Of a DNA stretch of 64,000 nt, positions 49,539 to 59,408 are shown in pieces. Source of the stretch: Bacteroides helcogenes P 36-108 (GTDB lineage: Bacteria; Bacteroidota; Bacteroidia; Bacteroidales; Bacteroidaceae); NCBI RefSeq assembly GCF_000186225.1, contig NC_014933.1, forward strand, positions 2,232,001 through 2,296,000. The letters are read 5' to 3'. Below the pieces are notes generated by a model, which was given only the letters and a program-made list of their open reading frames with translations, was not told where the DNA came from and ran no database searches. The translations under genes and the position numbers were made by a program. Numbering within the stretch: the first letter of the stretch is position 1; every line of letters starts with the position of its first letter.

Positions 49539-50438
49539 TTAAGATGTCTTGTCGGAAACAATTGCTGATTTGCTCTTTTTCTTGTATGCCACGTACCACA
49601 GATAGACGGCAAGTACGATAAATACCCCCAGTGTAATCAGCATTTCCGCTTTGTGCTCCATCGGGGCTATCCATATTTCACTAAAAAGGTCCATCCGTCC
49701 CAATATTTCGACAGGAGTCCAGAATACAATTACTGTGGCTATTGCCATGCGTATGTTTGCTCCCCATGCTGCGAGTTTCAGTTGGCGCAGAAACATGAAG
49801 AATGCTCCTATGAGACAGCCCAGCCCGACAAGGAATGTCACTGGATGGTGGTCGCCCAGGAAATTCTTGTCATAGCAGAACATCAGAACCAGATAGCATG
49901 TCCATAACATCATATTCAGTTCCATGAAGGTGGTTATTGAGGTATGACGCGTCATGGGGCGGACGGTAATGGCATCTTTCTTGTCACGTAGCAGTACATT
50001 CTGCCACCAGTTGATGAAGTTGCATCCGGTTTTGGTACAGAACAGATAGACTACCATCATCATGGCCCATAGTCCGAAGGTGGCGGGCAGTATCAGATAT
50101 TCCGGTTTCGTTACCACTTCGCCCGATACGCTCAATTCCGGCTGTGTGCCGTAGCGGTTAGCATAGTACATGAAAAGAAACTCTACCCATCCTGTCCAAA
50201 AGAGTAATCCTCCGAAAAGTCCCCAAAGAGTTTGTTTTGTGTCTCCTTTGGCAAATACACCTATGATAACCATTACCAAACCGACGGCTCCCATAATGAA
50301 TGCCGAATAGTGGAGTGCTGTGGGGCTCATCAGATGCTCCATGACTATCATTAACGCATGTCCCAATGGCATGGTAAATAGTACCACCAGGAAAGATGCA
50401 ATCGTCTTCCACCAATATTTTTTTATTTTTTGTTCCAT
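49539..50438 (-). CDS. Polytopic membrane protein of the heme operon
   Basis: The 299-residue protein has about eight predicted helices (SFLVVLFTMPLGHALMIVME, FIMGAVGLVMVIIGVFAKGD, and others up to EMLITLGVFIVLAVYLWYVA) and several His residues in or near them. No family was recognised with certainty. Between HmuY and the PepSY protein on one strand, it may take part in heme or iron handling. Confidence 0.7.
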   Translation of the reverse strand: MEQKIKKYWWKTIASFLVVLFTMPLGHALMIVMEHLMSPTALHYSAFIMGAVGLVMVIIGVFAKGDTKQTLWGLFGGLLFWTGWVEFLFMYYANRYGTQPELSVSGEVVTKPEYLILPATFGLWAMMMVVYLFCTKTGCNFINWWQNVLLRDKKDAITVRPMTRHTSITTFMELNMMLWTCYLVLMFCYDKNFLGDHHPVTFLVGLGCLIGAFFMFLRQLKLAAWGANIRMAIATVIVFWTPVEILGRMDLFSEIWIAPMEHKAEMLITLGVFIVLAVYLWYVAYKKKSKSAIVSDKTS

Positions 50439-50492
50439 TTCTGCTTTATCTTTTGTTATTTGTCAATAGCTATTGCATATCATATTATCTCC

Positions 50493-51254
50493 TTAATTCA
50501 GCTCGTCAATGTAATAGCTTACTTCACCGCCGTTGCCTCCTATTTCTACGTCAGCATTATACCAACTGATAATTTGCAGCTTGAAGTAACGCTTTCCATC
50601 GGCTGTGCGCACCACATAGGTGTGGAAAGATGGTGTGTAAACAGGTGGTGGCCCGGCGAAGCTCATGGCATTCGCCAACACGGGATTGGCACTGACCACT
50701 TGCTTGGCAGGGCCTTTGTTGGGGTCGAACCAGGGATGCTGGTTGAAGTCCAGATTGTGTGCTATCAGATACTTGTTCCAATCATTTTGCGACATGGTGA
50801 CATAGACCGAAGCCGAGTCATCCACCACCCAGTTCAAGTCGGACGGTAATTGTGAGAAGCTCGTCCATTTGTCATAGTTGCCGTAGCCAAGGTCGGCTGC
50901 ACCGCCTATACCTATGCCGCTTGTACCGCAGTTGGTACGCAAGCGATAGCCGCAAAATGCCAGATCCCAGTCGATACGGTTCTTTTGTTTTCCTTCGGAA
51001 ATATCTTGATTGGGAGAATCTACGTTAAAACGTTCGCCTGTACGGAGGTTGAAGTAAAGCCAGTCATTAGTTACTCCGGTGCTGTAGCCTGTTACTCGGG
51101 GCAGAGTTTTGCCCGTGAAAGGTTCTGCATCGTAATCCACGCAGGACGAGAGGCATGATATGCAGAATAAAAGGGTAAATATGCAGACCGAACGAAATAG
51201 TATATAGTTCTCCAGTCCTTTTCCAATTTGTTTTATATTGAGCTTTTTCATCAT
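50493..51254 (-). CDS. hmuY: HmuY-family heme-binding lipoprotein
   Basis: The 253-residue protein has a lipoprotein signal (lipobox LSSC near 38) and the HmuY pattern TNDWLYFNLRTGERF, then RIDWDLAFCGYRLRTNCGTS and a C-terminal FKLQIISWYNADV. HmuY captures heme outside the cell and hands it to a TonB receptor. The start (MMKKLN) overlaps the receptor stop by 4 bp. Assignment is good from context and motif. Confidence 0.88.
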   Translation of the reverse strand: MMKKLNIKQIGKGLENYILFRSVCIFTLLFCISCLSSCVDYDAEPFTGKTLPRVTGYSTGVTNDWLYFNLRTGERFNVDSPNQDISEGKQKNRIDWDLAFCGYRLRTNCGTSGIGIGGAADLGYGNYDKWTSFSQLPSDLNWVVDDSASVYVTMSQNDWNKYLIAHNLDFNQHPWFDPNKGPAKQVVSANPVLANAMSFAGPPPVYTPSFHTYVVRTADGKRYFKLQIISWYNADVEIGGNGGEVSYYIDELN

Positions 51255-53608
51255 TTCTTCTTTAAAGAATTAATAATGTCATCTATCAGGAACTCTACTT
51301 GCACGTGCCCGCGTGTACCTGCTGTGGCAGGTACGTTGAACATGGTGATACCGGAGCCGAGAGTTCTTGGGACATAGTTGAAGAGATTGTCTATGCCGAG
51401 TGTTATCTTCACCTTGTTATAAAAGGTTTGTGACAGGGAAAGATTGCACAGCACATAAGCAGGGAGGTTGCAACGAAAGTAAGCATCATAGCTTTTTCCA
51501 TCCACTGAGAGGCGGTCTTGCACGTCAAACTTCTTGCTGCCCATGAAGGAAGTGCTGAAGACAGTATTCAAACGATAGTTTTTTCGGATCCATTTGTATT
51601 CCAAACTGCCTGTGGCGGCATGGGGTGATGTGGTGTTGATCTGCACACCTTCCAGTTTGCTCACATTCACGTAACTGTATGTGGCATTCAGTGTGAAGCG
51701 ATCGGTGAATCGCCAGCGCGCCAATGCCTCCAGGCCAAGCAAGGTCTGGCTGCTGAGGTTAGTATATTCAAAGTTATATTGCATGTCGTATATCTTCCAT
51801 ACACCTTCTATCTTATTTCTGAAAAAGTTACCGTAAGCCGTGCCGGACAGGAACAAGCGGTCGTTGGAGTATTCGGCTCCTATTGACACATAGTTATTCT
51901 TTTCCGGTTGCAGATATTCATTGCCTTTTATTTGGAACATGCCGAGGTGGTCCCAATTGAAGAAGAGTTCCTTGATGCTGGGGGAACGGTAGCCCATGGA
52001 GTAGTTGGCACGAAAGCTCCAATGCTCGTCAGGCGAATATTTGGCGGCTACTTTGGGCATACCCATGAAACCGAAAGCGTGCGAGAAATTGGTACGCAGA
52101 CCTGCCGACAGCATCCATTGGGAATTGACCGTCCATTCATCCTGCAAGAAGTATTCTGTCTCCTTCAGCGACCGGGTGGTCATCTTACGGTTCACGAAGC
52201 GGTCACTTGTCAAATCGTCACTGATATGTTCTACCCCGAAGATGAGGCTGTGTCCCTTGAAATAGTTGCTGCTGACCGTAAGGCGGGGTTGCAGGATGCG
52301 GCTTTTATAGACCTTTTGCCGTTCGTCTCGACGCTCATGGCGTTTGAACCGGTCGTAGAAATCACCATGCATGCTTCCTGTCACGCTGAACCAGTTTTTT
52401 ACATGATATGTCACCTTCATCCCCGTTGTCCAGTCACGTGCCTGGCTGAAAGTCATGTCCTGGATAAGATCGTAGGTGTTCATGAAGAATGCGCTTCCGT
52501 AAACCAGGACGGAGAGGTTCTTGTTGGGATCATAAAAAAACTTCTGCGAAGCGGATAAGTGTTCTGTGCCTTCTATACCCATTGGTGGTCGTGAGGCTAT
52601 GCTGGTCACAGTTACGTTTTCTTTTAGGAAAGGATTCGCTTCGGCGGTATATACTTTTTTGTCATTTTCTGCCTGATACATGTAGAAAGCGTCACTTTCA
52701 CTGTACCATACATCAGTCTGCGAAGTCACTTTCCCCATTTTTGTTCCGGCAGATACCCACCCTTGCAAGTTGGGGCGGTCAGAGTTTTTTTCAAACATGT
52801 ATAGGAAGTCACTTTTTGAAGGATTTTTGTAATTGCGTTCATTCATTTGTCCCCAGCGTATGCCTGCCTGTATATCTATGGGTTTGGTGGTCTTCTTGGT
52901 AATAAGGTTGATTACTGCACCTGCGGCACGGCTTCCGTAGAGTGTGCTGCTGGCTCCTTTTACTATCTCGATGCGGTCTATGGCATGAAGATTGAAACGC
53001 TCGTAGTCGAGGTTTCCTGCCATATCTCCCGTGAGGCGTTCACCATCCATCAGGAAGAGGACATGGCGTGCGTCAAGTCCCTGCATGGAGATTTCATTGC
53101 CGAAGCCCACTTTTTGGATATTCAGCCCAGGAGTTTCTTGCTGCAAGGCTTGCTGTAGGTTGCCATATCCGGCATCTACCAGTGCTTTTCCACCCAGTAC
53201 CTGAGTGGTGACAGGACTCAGCTTTATGGGGCGTGCGGCACGGCTTCCGGTGATTACTACTTCATTCATTTTCATTATATCCTCCTCCATGTATAGGGTG
53301 GTGGTTTGTATTCCGCTGGATATGGATATTTTCCCTTGCAAAGGAATATACCCCATTGAAGTAATATAATAGTAGCATATTGTTCTGCCATGTGGCAGGT
53401 TAATCACTGCCCGACCATTGATGTCTGTAATGACGTGTCCGGGCTTTTCCATTCTCTCGTTGTCGGCATATTTAATGTTAGCCGCTATCATAGGTTGCTC
53501 CGTCCCTTTTTCGAGGACGGAGAACACCAATCTCCTTTGAGCTGAGGTGTCAACCGAAAGGAGTAGCAATAAGCATAATATTGCTACTGTCGATCTTTTT
53601 ATTTTCAC
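51251..53608 (-). CDS. hmuR: HmuR-like TonB-dependent receptor
   Basis: The 785-residue outer-membrane receptor has a signal peptide (MKIKRSTVAILCLLLLLSVD), a carboxypeptidase-like beta domain (about 30-115) and a plug with VVITGSRAARPIKLSPVTTQ and IEIVKGASSTLYGSRAAGAV. A 22-strand-like barrel follows, ending FLIDDIINSLKKK. Placed before HmuY, it likely takes up heme. The stop overlaps HmuY's start. Confidence 0.88.
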   Translation of the reverse strand: MKIKRSTVAILCLLLLLSVDTSAQRRLVFSVLEKGTEQPMIAANIKYADNERMEKPGHVITDINGRAVINLPHGRTICYYYITSMGYIPLQGKISISSGIQTTTLYMEEDIMKMNEVVITGSRAARPIKLSPVTTQVLGGKALVDAGYGNLQQALQQETPGLNIQKVGFGNEISMQGLDARHVLFLMDGERLTGDMAGNLDYERFNLHAIDRIEIVKGASSTLYGSRAAGAVINLITKKTTKPIDIQAGIRWGQMNERNYKNPSKSDFLYMFEKNSDRPNLQGWVSAGTKMGKVTSQTDVWYSESDAFYMYQAENDKKVYTAEANPFLKENVTVTSIASRPPMGIEGTEHLSASQKFFYDPNKNLSVLVYGSAFFMNTYDLIQDMTFSQARDWTTGMKVTYHVKNWFSVTGSMHGDFYDRFKRHERRDERQKVYKSRILQPRLTVSSNYFKGHSLIFGVEHISDDLTSDRFVNRKMTTRSLKETEYFLQDEWTVNSQWMLSAGLRTNFSHAFGFMGMPKVAAKYSPDEHWSFRANYSMGYRSPSIKELFFNWDHLGMFQIKGNEYLQPEKNNYVSIGAEYSNDRLFLSGTAYGNFFRNKIEGVWKIYDMQYNFEYTNLSSQTLLGLEALARWRFTDRFTLNATYSYVNVSKLEGVQINTTSPHAATGSLEYKWIRKNYRLNTVFSTSFMGSKKFDVQDRLSVDGKSYDAYFRCNLPAYVLCNLSLSQTFYNKVKITLGIDNLFNYVPRTLGSGITMFNVPATAGTRGHVQVEFLIDDIINSLKKK

Positions 53609-53617
53609 CTTATTCTA

Positions 53618-54259
53618 TTATAGTCCATGTTCTTTTTTATAGGCAGCCAAATCTTTCTCATACTGCGCCTTTTCTGCTTCGTAATTGTCAAGTCGGCTCT
53701 TGTCTATGGTTTGTAGGAAGCATTCAGAGCGAACATTCATCATGTTATAATCTACAATGAAGTTTATTTCATGAGTTGCCACATTGTAGTAGCCTTTCAC
53801 ACTGCTGCCTTGCGCAGTAGAGGCAGTACCATCGGTGGTGTCCACTCCCCAGCATGAACCATTCTCGCCATAGAACTTAATCCAACTGTCTCCCTTGTAC
53901 TCATCCTTCTCCCACGTGTTGAGTTGCATGGTCTTCACGTCACATTTGAAGTTGATGATCATGCCCATCTTGCCTACGGTGAAGTTAAGCAATGCTACGG
54001 TGAATGTCTGCGTGTCGGTATTGCTCCATTCAAACTTGAATTTAGTGGGACATCCTGTTTCGAGCAGTGTTTTGTTCACTCCGTTCATAGTGGCTTGGGT
54101 ACTTAGAACAATTTCACCGTTCAGATAACTTTTGGCACTTGCCACAAGTTCGTCAGATGCTCCTGCCTTAGTGATTTTCTCATCCGAAGAGCAAGAAGTG
54201 ATACACATACCGATGCAGAACAATAATAGGAGGTATATAAGTCTTAATGTTTTTATCAT
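53618..54259 (-). CDS. Lipoprotein of unknown function (DUF4903-like)
   Basis: The start at 54259 (MIKTLRLIYLLLLFCIGMCI) gives a lipoprotein signal (lipobox ITSC). The 213-residue body is a beta-rich domain with LNGEIVLSTQATMNGVNKTL and GSSVKGYYNVATHEINFIVD, similar to DUF4903 proteins of Bacteroides, ending in a charged helix. Ten bases separate it from the receptor gene. Confidence 0.65.
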   Translation of the reverse strand: MIKTLRLIYLLLLFCIGMCITSCSSDEKITKAGASDELVASAKSYLNGEIVLSTQATMNGVNKTLLETGCPTKFKFEWSNTDTQTFTVALLNFTVGKMGMIINFKCDVKTMQLNTWEKDEYKGDSWIKFYGENGSCWGVDTTDGTASTAQGSSVKGYYNVATHEINFIVDYNMMNVRSECFLQTIDKSRLDNYEAEKAQYEKDLAAYKKEHGL

Positions 54260-54376
54260 AATTGTGAGTTTGAATATATTATATATGTAAATATAGGTTC
54301 TTTTCATGTTTCGGAAGAACAGAAAAGAACCTAATATAGCTCTGATGCTTTAAGCATGCCTAATGCATGCTTTTAA

Positions 54377-54871
54377 CTATTTTGTACCCTGAAAGGTTAC
54401 GGCTGCTTCAAAGCCAATTCCAAGATATTTTGCACCGACAGTCTCTACAGAGAAAGTCAACGAATTACCGGAAAAGTCTCCGTTGAGGTTTGCATTGAAA
54501 CGACTTGGAATACCCAGAATTCTAAGAATAACAATCTTTGCCATTTTCGGCATATCAAAATGTCCATTTTCATCTACTGCCACATTTTTTGCGTCAACGG
54601 TAATAGTACCGGGCATTTTTCCAACCTGGAAAGCATTGATTAAGAGGTTTACTGTTCCATCACCGTTATCTGTAACGATAGTGTTTATGCCAGAGACAGG
54701 ATTCTTCTCTCCGTTCATATAAACCCGAATCAATGAGCCATTGTAAATCCCTGCATAAGAATCAGTCATAACAGATTCATAGATATCGGTTGCTTCATTG
54801 GCAGATACACTGCTTGAAATGGCTGTCATTCCGAACAAAGCCAAAGTAATAAAAAATAATTTTCTTAACAT
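54377..54871 (-). CDS. Calycin-like domain protein
   Basis: The 164-residue exported protein has a signal peptide (MLRKLFFITLALFGMTAISS) and a calycin-like fold: YAGIYNGSLIRVYMNGEKNP, NLLINAFQVGKMPGTITVDA. Its pattern repeats parts of the lipoprotein downstream (same strands TVNL, VGKMPG). A heme- or lipid-binding role is possible. It lies in the hmu run. Confidence 0.75.
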   Translation of the reverse strand: MLRKLFFITLALFGMTAISSSVSANEATDIYESVMTDSYAGIYNGSLIRVYMNGEKNPVSGINTIVTDNGDGTVNLLINAFQVGKMPGTITVDAKNVAVDENGHFDMPKMAKIVILRILGIPSRFNANLNGDFSGNSLTFSVETVGAKYLGIGFEAAVTFQGTK

Positions 54872-54924
54872 AGTTGATTGATTAATTTGAAGTTAATAAT
54901 GATTTTAAAAAACGCGGTCTTATT

Positions 54925-56322
54925 TTATTTCCACCTATATCCTCCGAATTCCTCATAATCACTGTACGAATCTTCCATGTAAGTTTTGAATTTTGATATG
55001 AATTCAGTTGTTGATTTCATATCAAAAACATCTTTTGAAACGGAAAAGTATATACAGTCACTTTTAGATAGTTCAGACAATGTTTCGCCGTCAAAAGAGT
55101 ATTTCAACTTTTCCATAGGATAGGTTATCTTGCAATTATTCAATTGTAATAATGACAAGTCTGAAATACCTGCTATAAAGCTTATGTCTAAAGAGGTTAG
55201 TGCAGGCAAATCTGCCAAGTTCAATATGCTAAGATATCCTTTATTGGATAAAGGAAACTGTATTTCTTTTAGATTTTTGCAATGGTTGATTGATAAGCCA
55301 TTTTTTACCAATACATCAAAATCCTTAATCTCTTGATTTGCAATCAGTGTGTTTGACAAATTTAACATTGTTACTCCGCTATTATTGGATAACTGTAAGT
55401 GAGACAAGGCTGTGGCTTTAGAAAAATCAATTCCGGCAGGAGTGGCTGCATTTTTCAGTATAACAGCTTTAATGTTATTTCGTGGAGTAAGGTAAGAAAT
55501 GTTACAGGCATTGCTGCAATTTAGAGCTACAATGAAAGGCTTATAGAATGGATTATTGATGAAATACTCCACCCCTTCCACAGACAGCACCTTGTCAATA
55601 TCTTCATAAGGTGTCATATATCCCATCATTACATGTTCTCCCTGTTCTTTTAATGCCATTTGCTTACTGATATCCATTTGGTTACCGTCATTCGGAAAAA
55701 GGCTTGCAAATTTATATTTTAAAAATTTAAGAAAATATTTATCGGGAATTTCTCTTAAAGTCGTGTATTTCTCCAAAGTTCCGCTTGCATTCTGCATCTG
55801 CATGTCGGTACTGCTTCCTGCCTTTTCATAATAAGGCATCAGGTCTTCTATATTATATTTGGCAGTAACGGGTAGATAGAGTTTTGTGAAAGTATGCAGA
55901 ATGGTGGTTTGGCGTTCGTCATTCTTGATTGTAACATTTACCAGTCCTTCAAAATCATAGATTTCATTTCCCGTCAGATCCACACCTGTAATTTGTGAAG
56001 GTAGTTTAGAAAAATCGAATATGGGACCATAACCGTTGTTGGAAAGTTTCACTTCTTTGAGGTTTGGGAAAATATTGAGTCCTGATAAGTCAGGGAGTTT
56101 TGTTCCCGAAAGGTCAAGAGTTGTCGTGTTGTTGGCAAAGTCATTAAGTTCCAGATTGCCCTGTTCGTTGAAAGTATATCCTTTATTTGTTAAAATAGTT
56201 TTCAGCTCGGTGTTAGTCAGGACTGTCTTGCTGTATGATACGCTGTCCTCATTGCTGCATGATGCGGAACATATTCCTGCCGCAATGATTGCTATTACCG
56301 CGAAACGTTGAGTCTTGTTCAT
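54925..56322 (-). CDS. Leucine-rich-repeat lipoprotein
   Basis: The 465-residue lipoprotein (lipobox SASC near 20) has LRR-like parts: NNTTTLDLSGTKLPDLSGLN, FPNLKEVKLSNNGYGPIFDF and ITGVDLTGNEIYDFEGLVNV, and later LPALTSLDISFIAGISDLSL. It is the first gene of the hmu-like run and lies downstream of a good promoter. Surface exposure and binding to host proteins is a plausible role; the true partner is unknown. Confidence 0.8.
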   Translation of the reverse strand: MNKTQRFAVIAIIAAGICSASCSNEDSVSYSKTVLTNTELKTILTNKGYTFNEQGNLELNDFANNTTTLDLSGTKLPDLSGLNIFPNLKEVKLSNNGYGPIFDFSKLPSQITGVDLTGNEIYDFEGLVNVTIKNDERQTTILHTFTKLYLPVTAKYNIEDLMPYYEKAGSSTDMQMQNASGTLEKYTTLREIPDKYFLKFLKYKFASLFPNDGNQMDISKQMALKEQGEHVMMGYMTPYEDIDKVLSVEGVEYFINNPFYKPFIVALNCSNACNISYLTPRNNIKAVILKNAATPAGIDFSKATALSHLQLSNNSGVTMLNLSNTLIANQEIKDFDVLVKNGLSINHCKNLKEIQFPLSNKGYLSILNLADLPALTSLDISFIAGISDLSLLQLNNCKITYPMEKLKYSFDGETLSELSKSDCIYFSVSKDVFDMKSTTEFISKFKTYMEDSYSDYEEFGGYRWK

Positions 56323-56368
56323 TGTTCTGTTCTTTTTTTGAAATTATTAATAATATTGTCTTTTGTTG

Positions 56369-56399
56369 CAAAGTTACCGATGTTGTTTAAGTTTCACAA
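56369..56399 (-). promoter_or_regulatory. Promoter of the hmu-like operon
   Basis: On the minus strand TTG (56397-56399) and TAACTTTG (56369-56376) are 20 bp apart, 47 bp before the LRR gene. No clear Fur-box was identified by eye. Confidence 0.55.
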
Positions 56400-56554
56400 T
56401 ACCTATTAATTATGGTTTTTGCTGTCTGAATTACTCTGTTTAAACAGTCTGCATCACATCTTTTTTTTCGTAAAGAGAGGCTTATTCATTATGCTATGCG
56501 GTATTTAGAGGGAGAAGAGGAAGATATATTACTCAGCATAAGTAGGTATGTTGC

Positions 56555-59320
56555 TTATCTCTGCTTATTGAATTTATATTTCACTGATATCATAAAATAG
56601 CCTCCTATCTGTCTTGTGTGTCGTTCGCTGAATCCACTGGAGGTGGTGGTGCGGATATAATTTTTTTTCTGGTTGAGTATGTCTGCCCAATAGGCAGACA
56701 GCTCGGCTTTCTTTTTTTTTAGGAAGTGCCAGTTGATACCTGTGTTCCACACCATTTGGTCGTCTTCACCGGGAATGATGTTGGTTCCGTTGCGGAAAGT
56801 ATAGGTGGTCTCACTTCTTAGTTGCAATCCGTAGGGCAAGTCGGCGTAAGCATTCACACCGAGAGTATAGTCTCGTGTATAGGTGTCGGTATGTCGTAGA
56901 GAGTTAGAAGAATGGGCTAAGCGGTATTTCCCTGATAGATCGAAAGCTCCCCATTGGGGTTGCCAGCTCAGGTTCAGCTCACTGTCCCACCAAATGTTAT
57001 AGGTGACACTGCGGTTGAGGCGTTCACTTTGTCCTTCGTTGATGAGGCCTACGTTGCGGGTGAAAGAACCGCCGGATTTGGCGGAGATACCAAACTGGCA
57101 GATGCGTTTTTGATAGCGTAGAGTGGTACGTGCACTCCAGTTCCCATTGATGTTCACGGGGTAACTTTCGCGCGATCCTGTTTGCGGGTGATAGATGACG
57201 GCACGGGTGGTGCTGTTCAGTTCATTACGCCAGTCGGCGGCAGCGAAGATACCTGCTCGGGTGTTTTGTATCTCTAAGCGTGCAGATTGGTTGTAGGAGG
57301 GCGTCAGGTTAGGATTGCCACGGGTGATGTTCAATGGATTGCTGTTGTCCATCAGTGAGAGTAGGTCCTGCAAATTAGGCTGGCGTGTGCTGCCTTGATA
57401 ATGGAAGCGGACAAGTGTCTTGCCTTTGCGCCATATCGCTATGAGCGAGGGATGGAAATTGATTGATCGCAACAGTGTATCTGCTTTCACCAGTCCTGTC
57501 TTTTGATCGAGTCTGCGGCGGTCGGGCTGTACGGAAAGTCCGGCATTGATGTTCCATGCTTTGCTGCTATAATTCAGCCGCAACGCCATTTCGTGCCCTA
57601 CGGTGCTACTGTGGCTATGGTTGCTCAGGCTGTCGGTATAGCCGGTTTCGTAACCTGCGGGTAGATTACCGGAAGGTTTTTCTTCCCCTTTGGTAGCGAA
57701 AGGGGAAAGGTCATAGGTACTGCGGTCATTCCGCATATAGGTGTAATTTAGATTGTAAGATAGTTGCAGACGTAGTTTCGGGGTGAAGGGATGAGTGAAT
57801 ATCAATCCTACTCCCATGTCACGGTTTTTTATAGGTGTGGACAAGTATTGGTTGCGTTGAAGTATTGAGTCTGTGCCCACATCGGAGGATATCTGATGGT
57901 AGGTAGTGGAAGAAAGGGAAAAACTCTTGCCCTTGCCTTCACCATCGCTGTATCGGGCGGTGAGAGTGAGACTCGTTCCTTTGTCATTCAGTAGGCGTGT
58001 GAAGTCGGTATTGAAGGAGTATTGATGGCGGTGGTCGGAGGTAAATGAATTCATCGAGGTGGAATTTACCCGTATGCTGTCCGCTATGTCTTCTGTTTTG
58101 TCGAAGGGATGCAGTATATCCAAGCCGGGATTGCTGCTGTAAGTTGCCTGACGGTTGTTACGGGTATTTTCTCCTTGTGTAAAGCTCAGGTTGCCCGAAA
58201 AGTTCAGATAAGTATCGGGGGTTATCTGCCAGCGTGACATCAGCATTGCTGCCGTCATGCGGTTTCGGTTTACAGTGCTTCCGTCGGAATATTGATAACG
58301 GTTGCCTGTGGTGAGGTATTGTTCGTAATACCCGCTTGATTCGTTGCCTGTATTATTATTGTTATACATTATGTTTCCGTTCAATGTGAGTCTCTTACCG
58401 AGTTTTTTCGTGATATTCAGTGAAATGTTGTCCTGTGTATTGCCTTTGTAGTCAGTCGTCATATCTCGGTTATTCGAACGAGCTATCAGCGAAAAGTTCT
58501 CTCCTTCTGTCTTGAAGTAGTTTCCTATTAGTTCCAACTCTTTTTTTCCATGATTTCCTCGTCCTACCTTGCCCGATGCAAGAATGGTTCCGTTGAATTC
58601 CTGCTTTGTCCGAAGGTCGAGTACGAAGTTATCGTGTCCGGAGCCTACACCGGTTATCTTTTCCAGCTCACTCTTTTTGTTATAGACCTTTATCTTGCTT
58701 ATCAGCTCCACGGGCAGGTTCTCCAAGGCCATATTGATATTACCTCCGAAGTAGGTTTCTCCGTTCACGTTAATTTCGTTGATGGGTTGCCCGTTGTAGG
58801 TGAGTAGCTTGTTCTGCATGTCATATTCTAGTCCCGGAATTCGCTTGACGAGTGTTTCAAGATAAGAACCTTCGGGGGTATGGTAGGCTTCGGCGTTGAT
58901 AACGGTGGTATCACCCTTCTGTTCCACGTCGGGCATGACGGCAGTTACCACGACTTCATCCAGCTCCACGCCGTCTTCTAACAGAATATTTCCCAAATTG
59001 ATTTCCGGTGCATTGCCATTTAATTTGCAGTAAAAGGTTCGCATTCCTGTATAGGACACTTTCAGCAAATAGGCAGTGGAGCTTTGCGGAGTGTATCTCA
59101 GTTTGAAGTTTCCTTTTGTGTCACTCACCACTCCCTTGACGAAAGTGGAGTCCTGTTCGCAAAGCAGCACAATACTGGCATAAGGTAAGGATTGCCAGCC
59201 TACGGAAGTTTCCGTTACAATACAGATATGTCCACTGACAACTCTTGCCTGTTGTTGGGCAGGCAAGAGCGCAGGGAACACAACTAAAATAAGAATGAAA
59301 AAAATCTGTATGATATTCAT
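56555..59320 (-). CDS. TonB-dependent-receptor-like outer-membrane protein
   Basis: The start at 59320 (MNIIQIFFILILVVFPALLP) gives a signal peptide; the longer frame to 59518 is not likely. The 921-residue protein has a CarboxypepD_reg-like domain (about 30-115), then a plug-like part (VELDEVVVTAVMPDVEQKGD, then LVKRIPGLEYD) and a long Tyr/Asn-rich barrel. It belongs to the outer-membrane beta-barrel family related to TonB receptors. It follows an ABC gene by 89 bp on the same strand; a role in siderophore or peptide uptake is inferred. Confidence 0.8.
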   Translation of the reverse strand: MNIIQIFFILILVVFPALLPAQQQARVVSGHICIVTETSVGWQSLPYASIVLLCEQDSTFVKGVVSDTKGNFKLRYTPQSSTAYLLKVSYTGMRTFYCKLNGNAPEINLGNILLEDGVELDEVVVTAVMPDVEQKGDTTVINAEAYHTPEGSYLETLVKRIPGLEYDMQNKLLTYNGQPINEINVNGETYFGGNINMALENLPVELISKIKVYNKKSELEKITGVGSGHDNFVLDLRTKQEFNGTILASGKVGRGNHGKKELELIGNYFKTEGENFSLIARSNNRDMTTDYKGNTQDNISLNITKKLGKRLTLNGNIMYNNNNTGNESSGYYEQYLTTGNRYQYSDGSTVNRNRMTAAMLMSRWQITPDTYLNFSGNLSFTQGENTRNNRQATYSSNPGLDILHPFDKTEDIADSIRVNSTSMNSFTSDHRHQYSFNTDFTRLLNDKGTSLTLTARYSDGEGKGKSFSLSSTTYHQISSDVGTDSILQRNQYLSTPIKNRDMGVGLIFTHPFTPKLRLQLSYNLNYTYMRNDRSTYDLSPFATKGEEKPSGNLPAGYETGYTDSLSNHSHSSTVGHEMALRLNYSSKAWNINAGLSVQPDRRRLDQKTGLVKADTLLRSINFHPSLIAIWRKGKTLVRFHYQGSTRQPNLQDLLSLMDNSNPLNITRGNPNLTPSYNQSARLEIQNTRAGIFAAADWRNELNSTTRAVIYHPQTGSRESYPVNINGNWSARTTLRYQKRICQFGISAKSGGSFTRNVGLINEGQSERLNRSVTYNIWWDSELNLSWQPQWGAFDLSGKYRLAHSSNSLRHTDTYTRDYTLGVNAYADLPYGLQLRSETTYTFRNGTNIIPGEDDQMVWNTGINWHFLKKKKAELSAYWADILNQKKNYIRTTTSSGFSERHTRQIGGYFMISVKYKFNKQR

Positions 59321-59408
59321 TCGCACTGCACTAAAGGGTGAAGGCAAAATTAAGTCGTTTAGGTGGAATGCACAATAGCTAATAGTAGGTATATTTTTCG
59401 TTTTGCCG

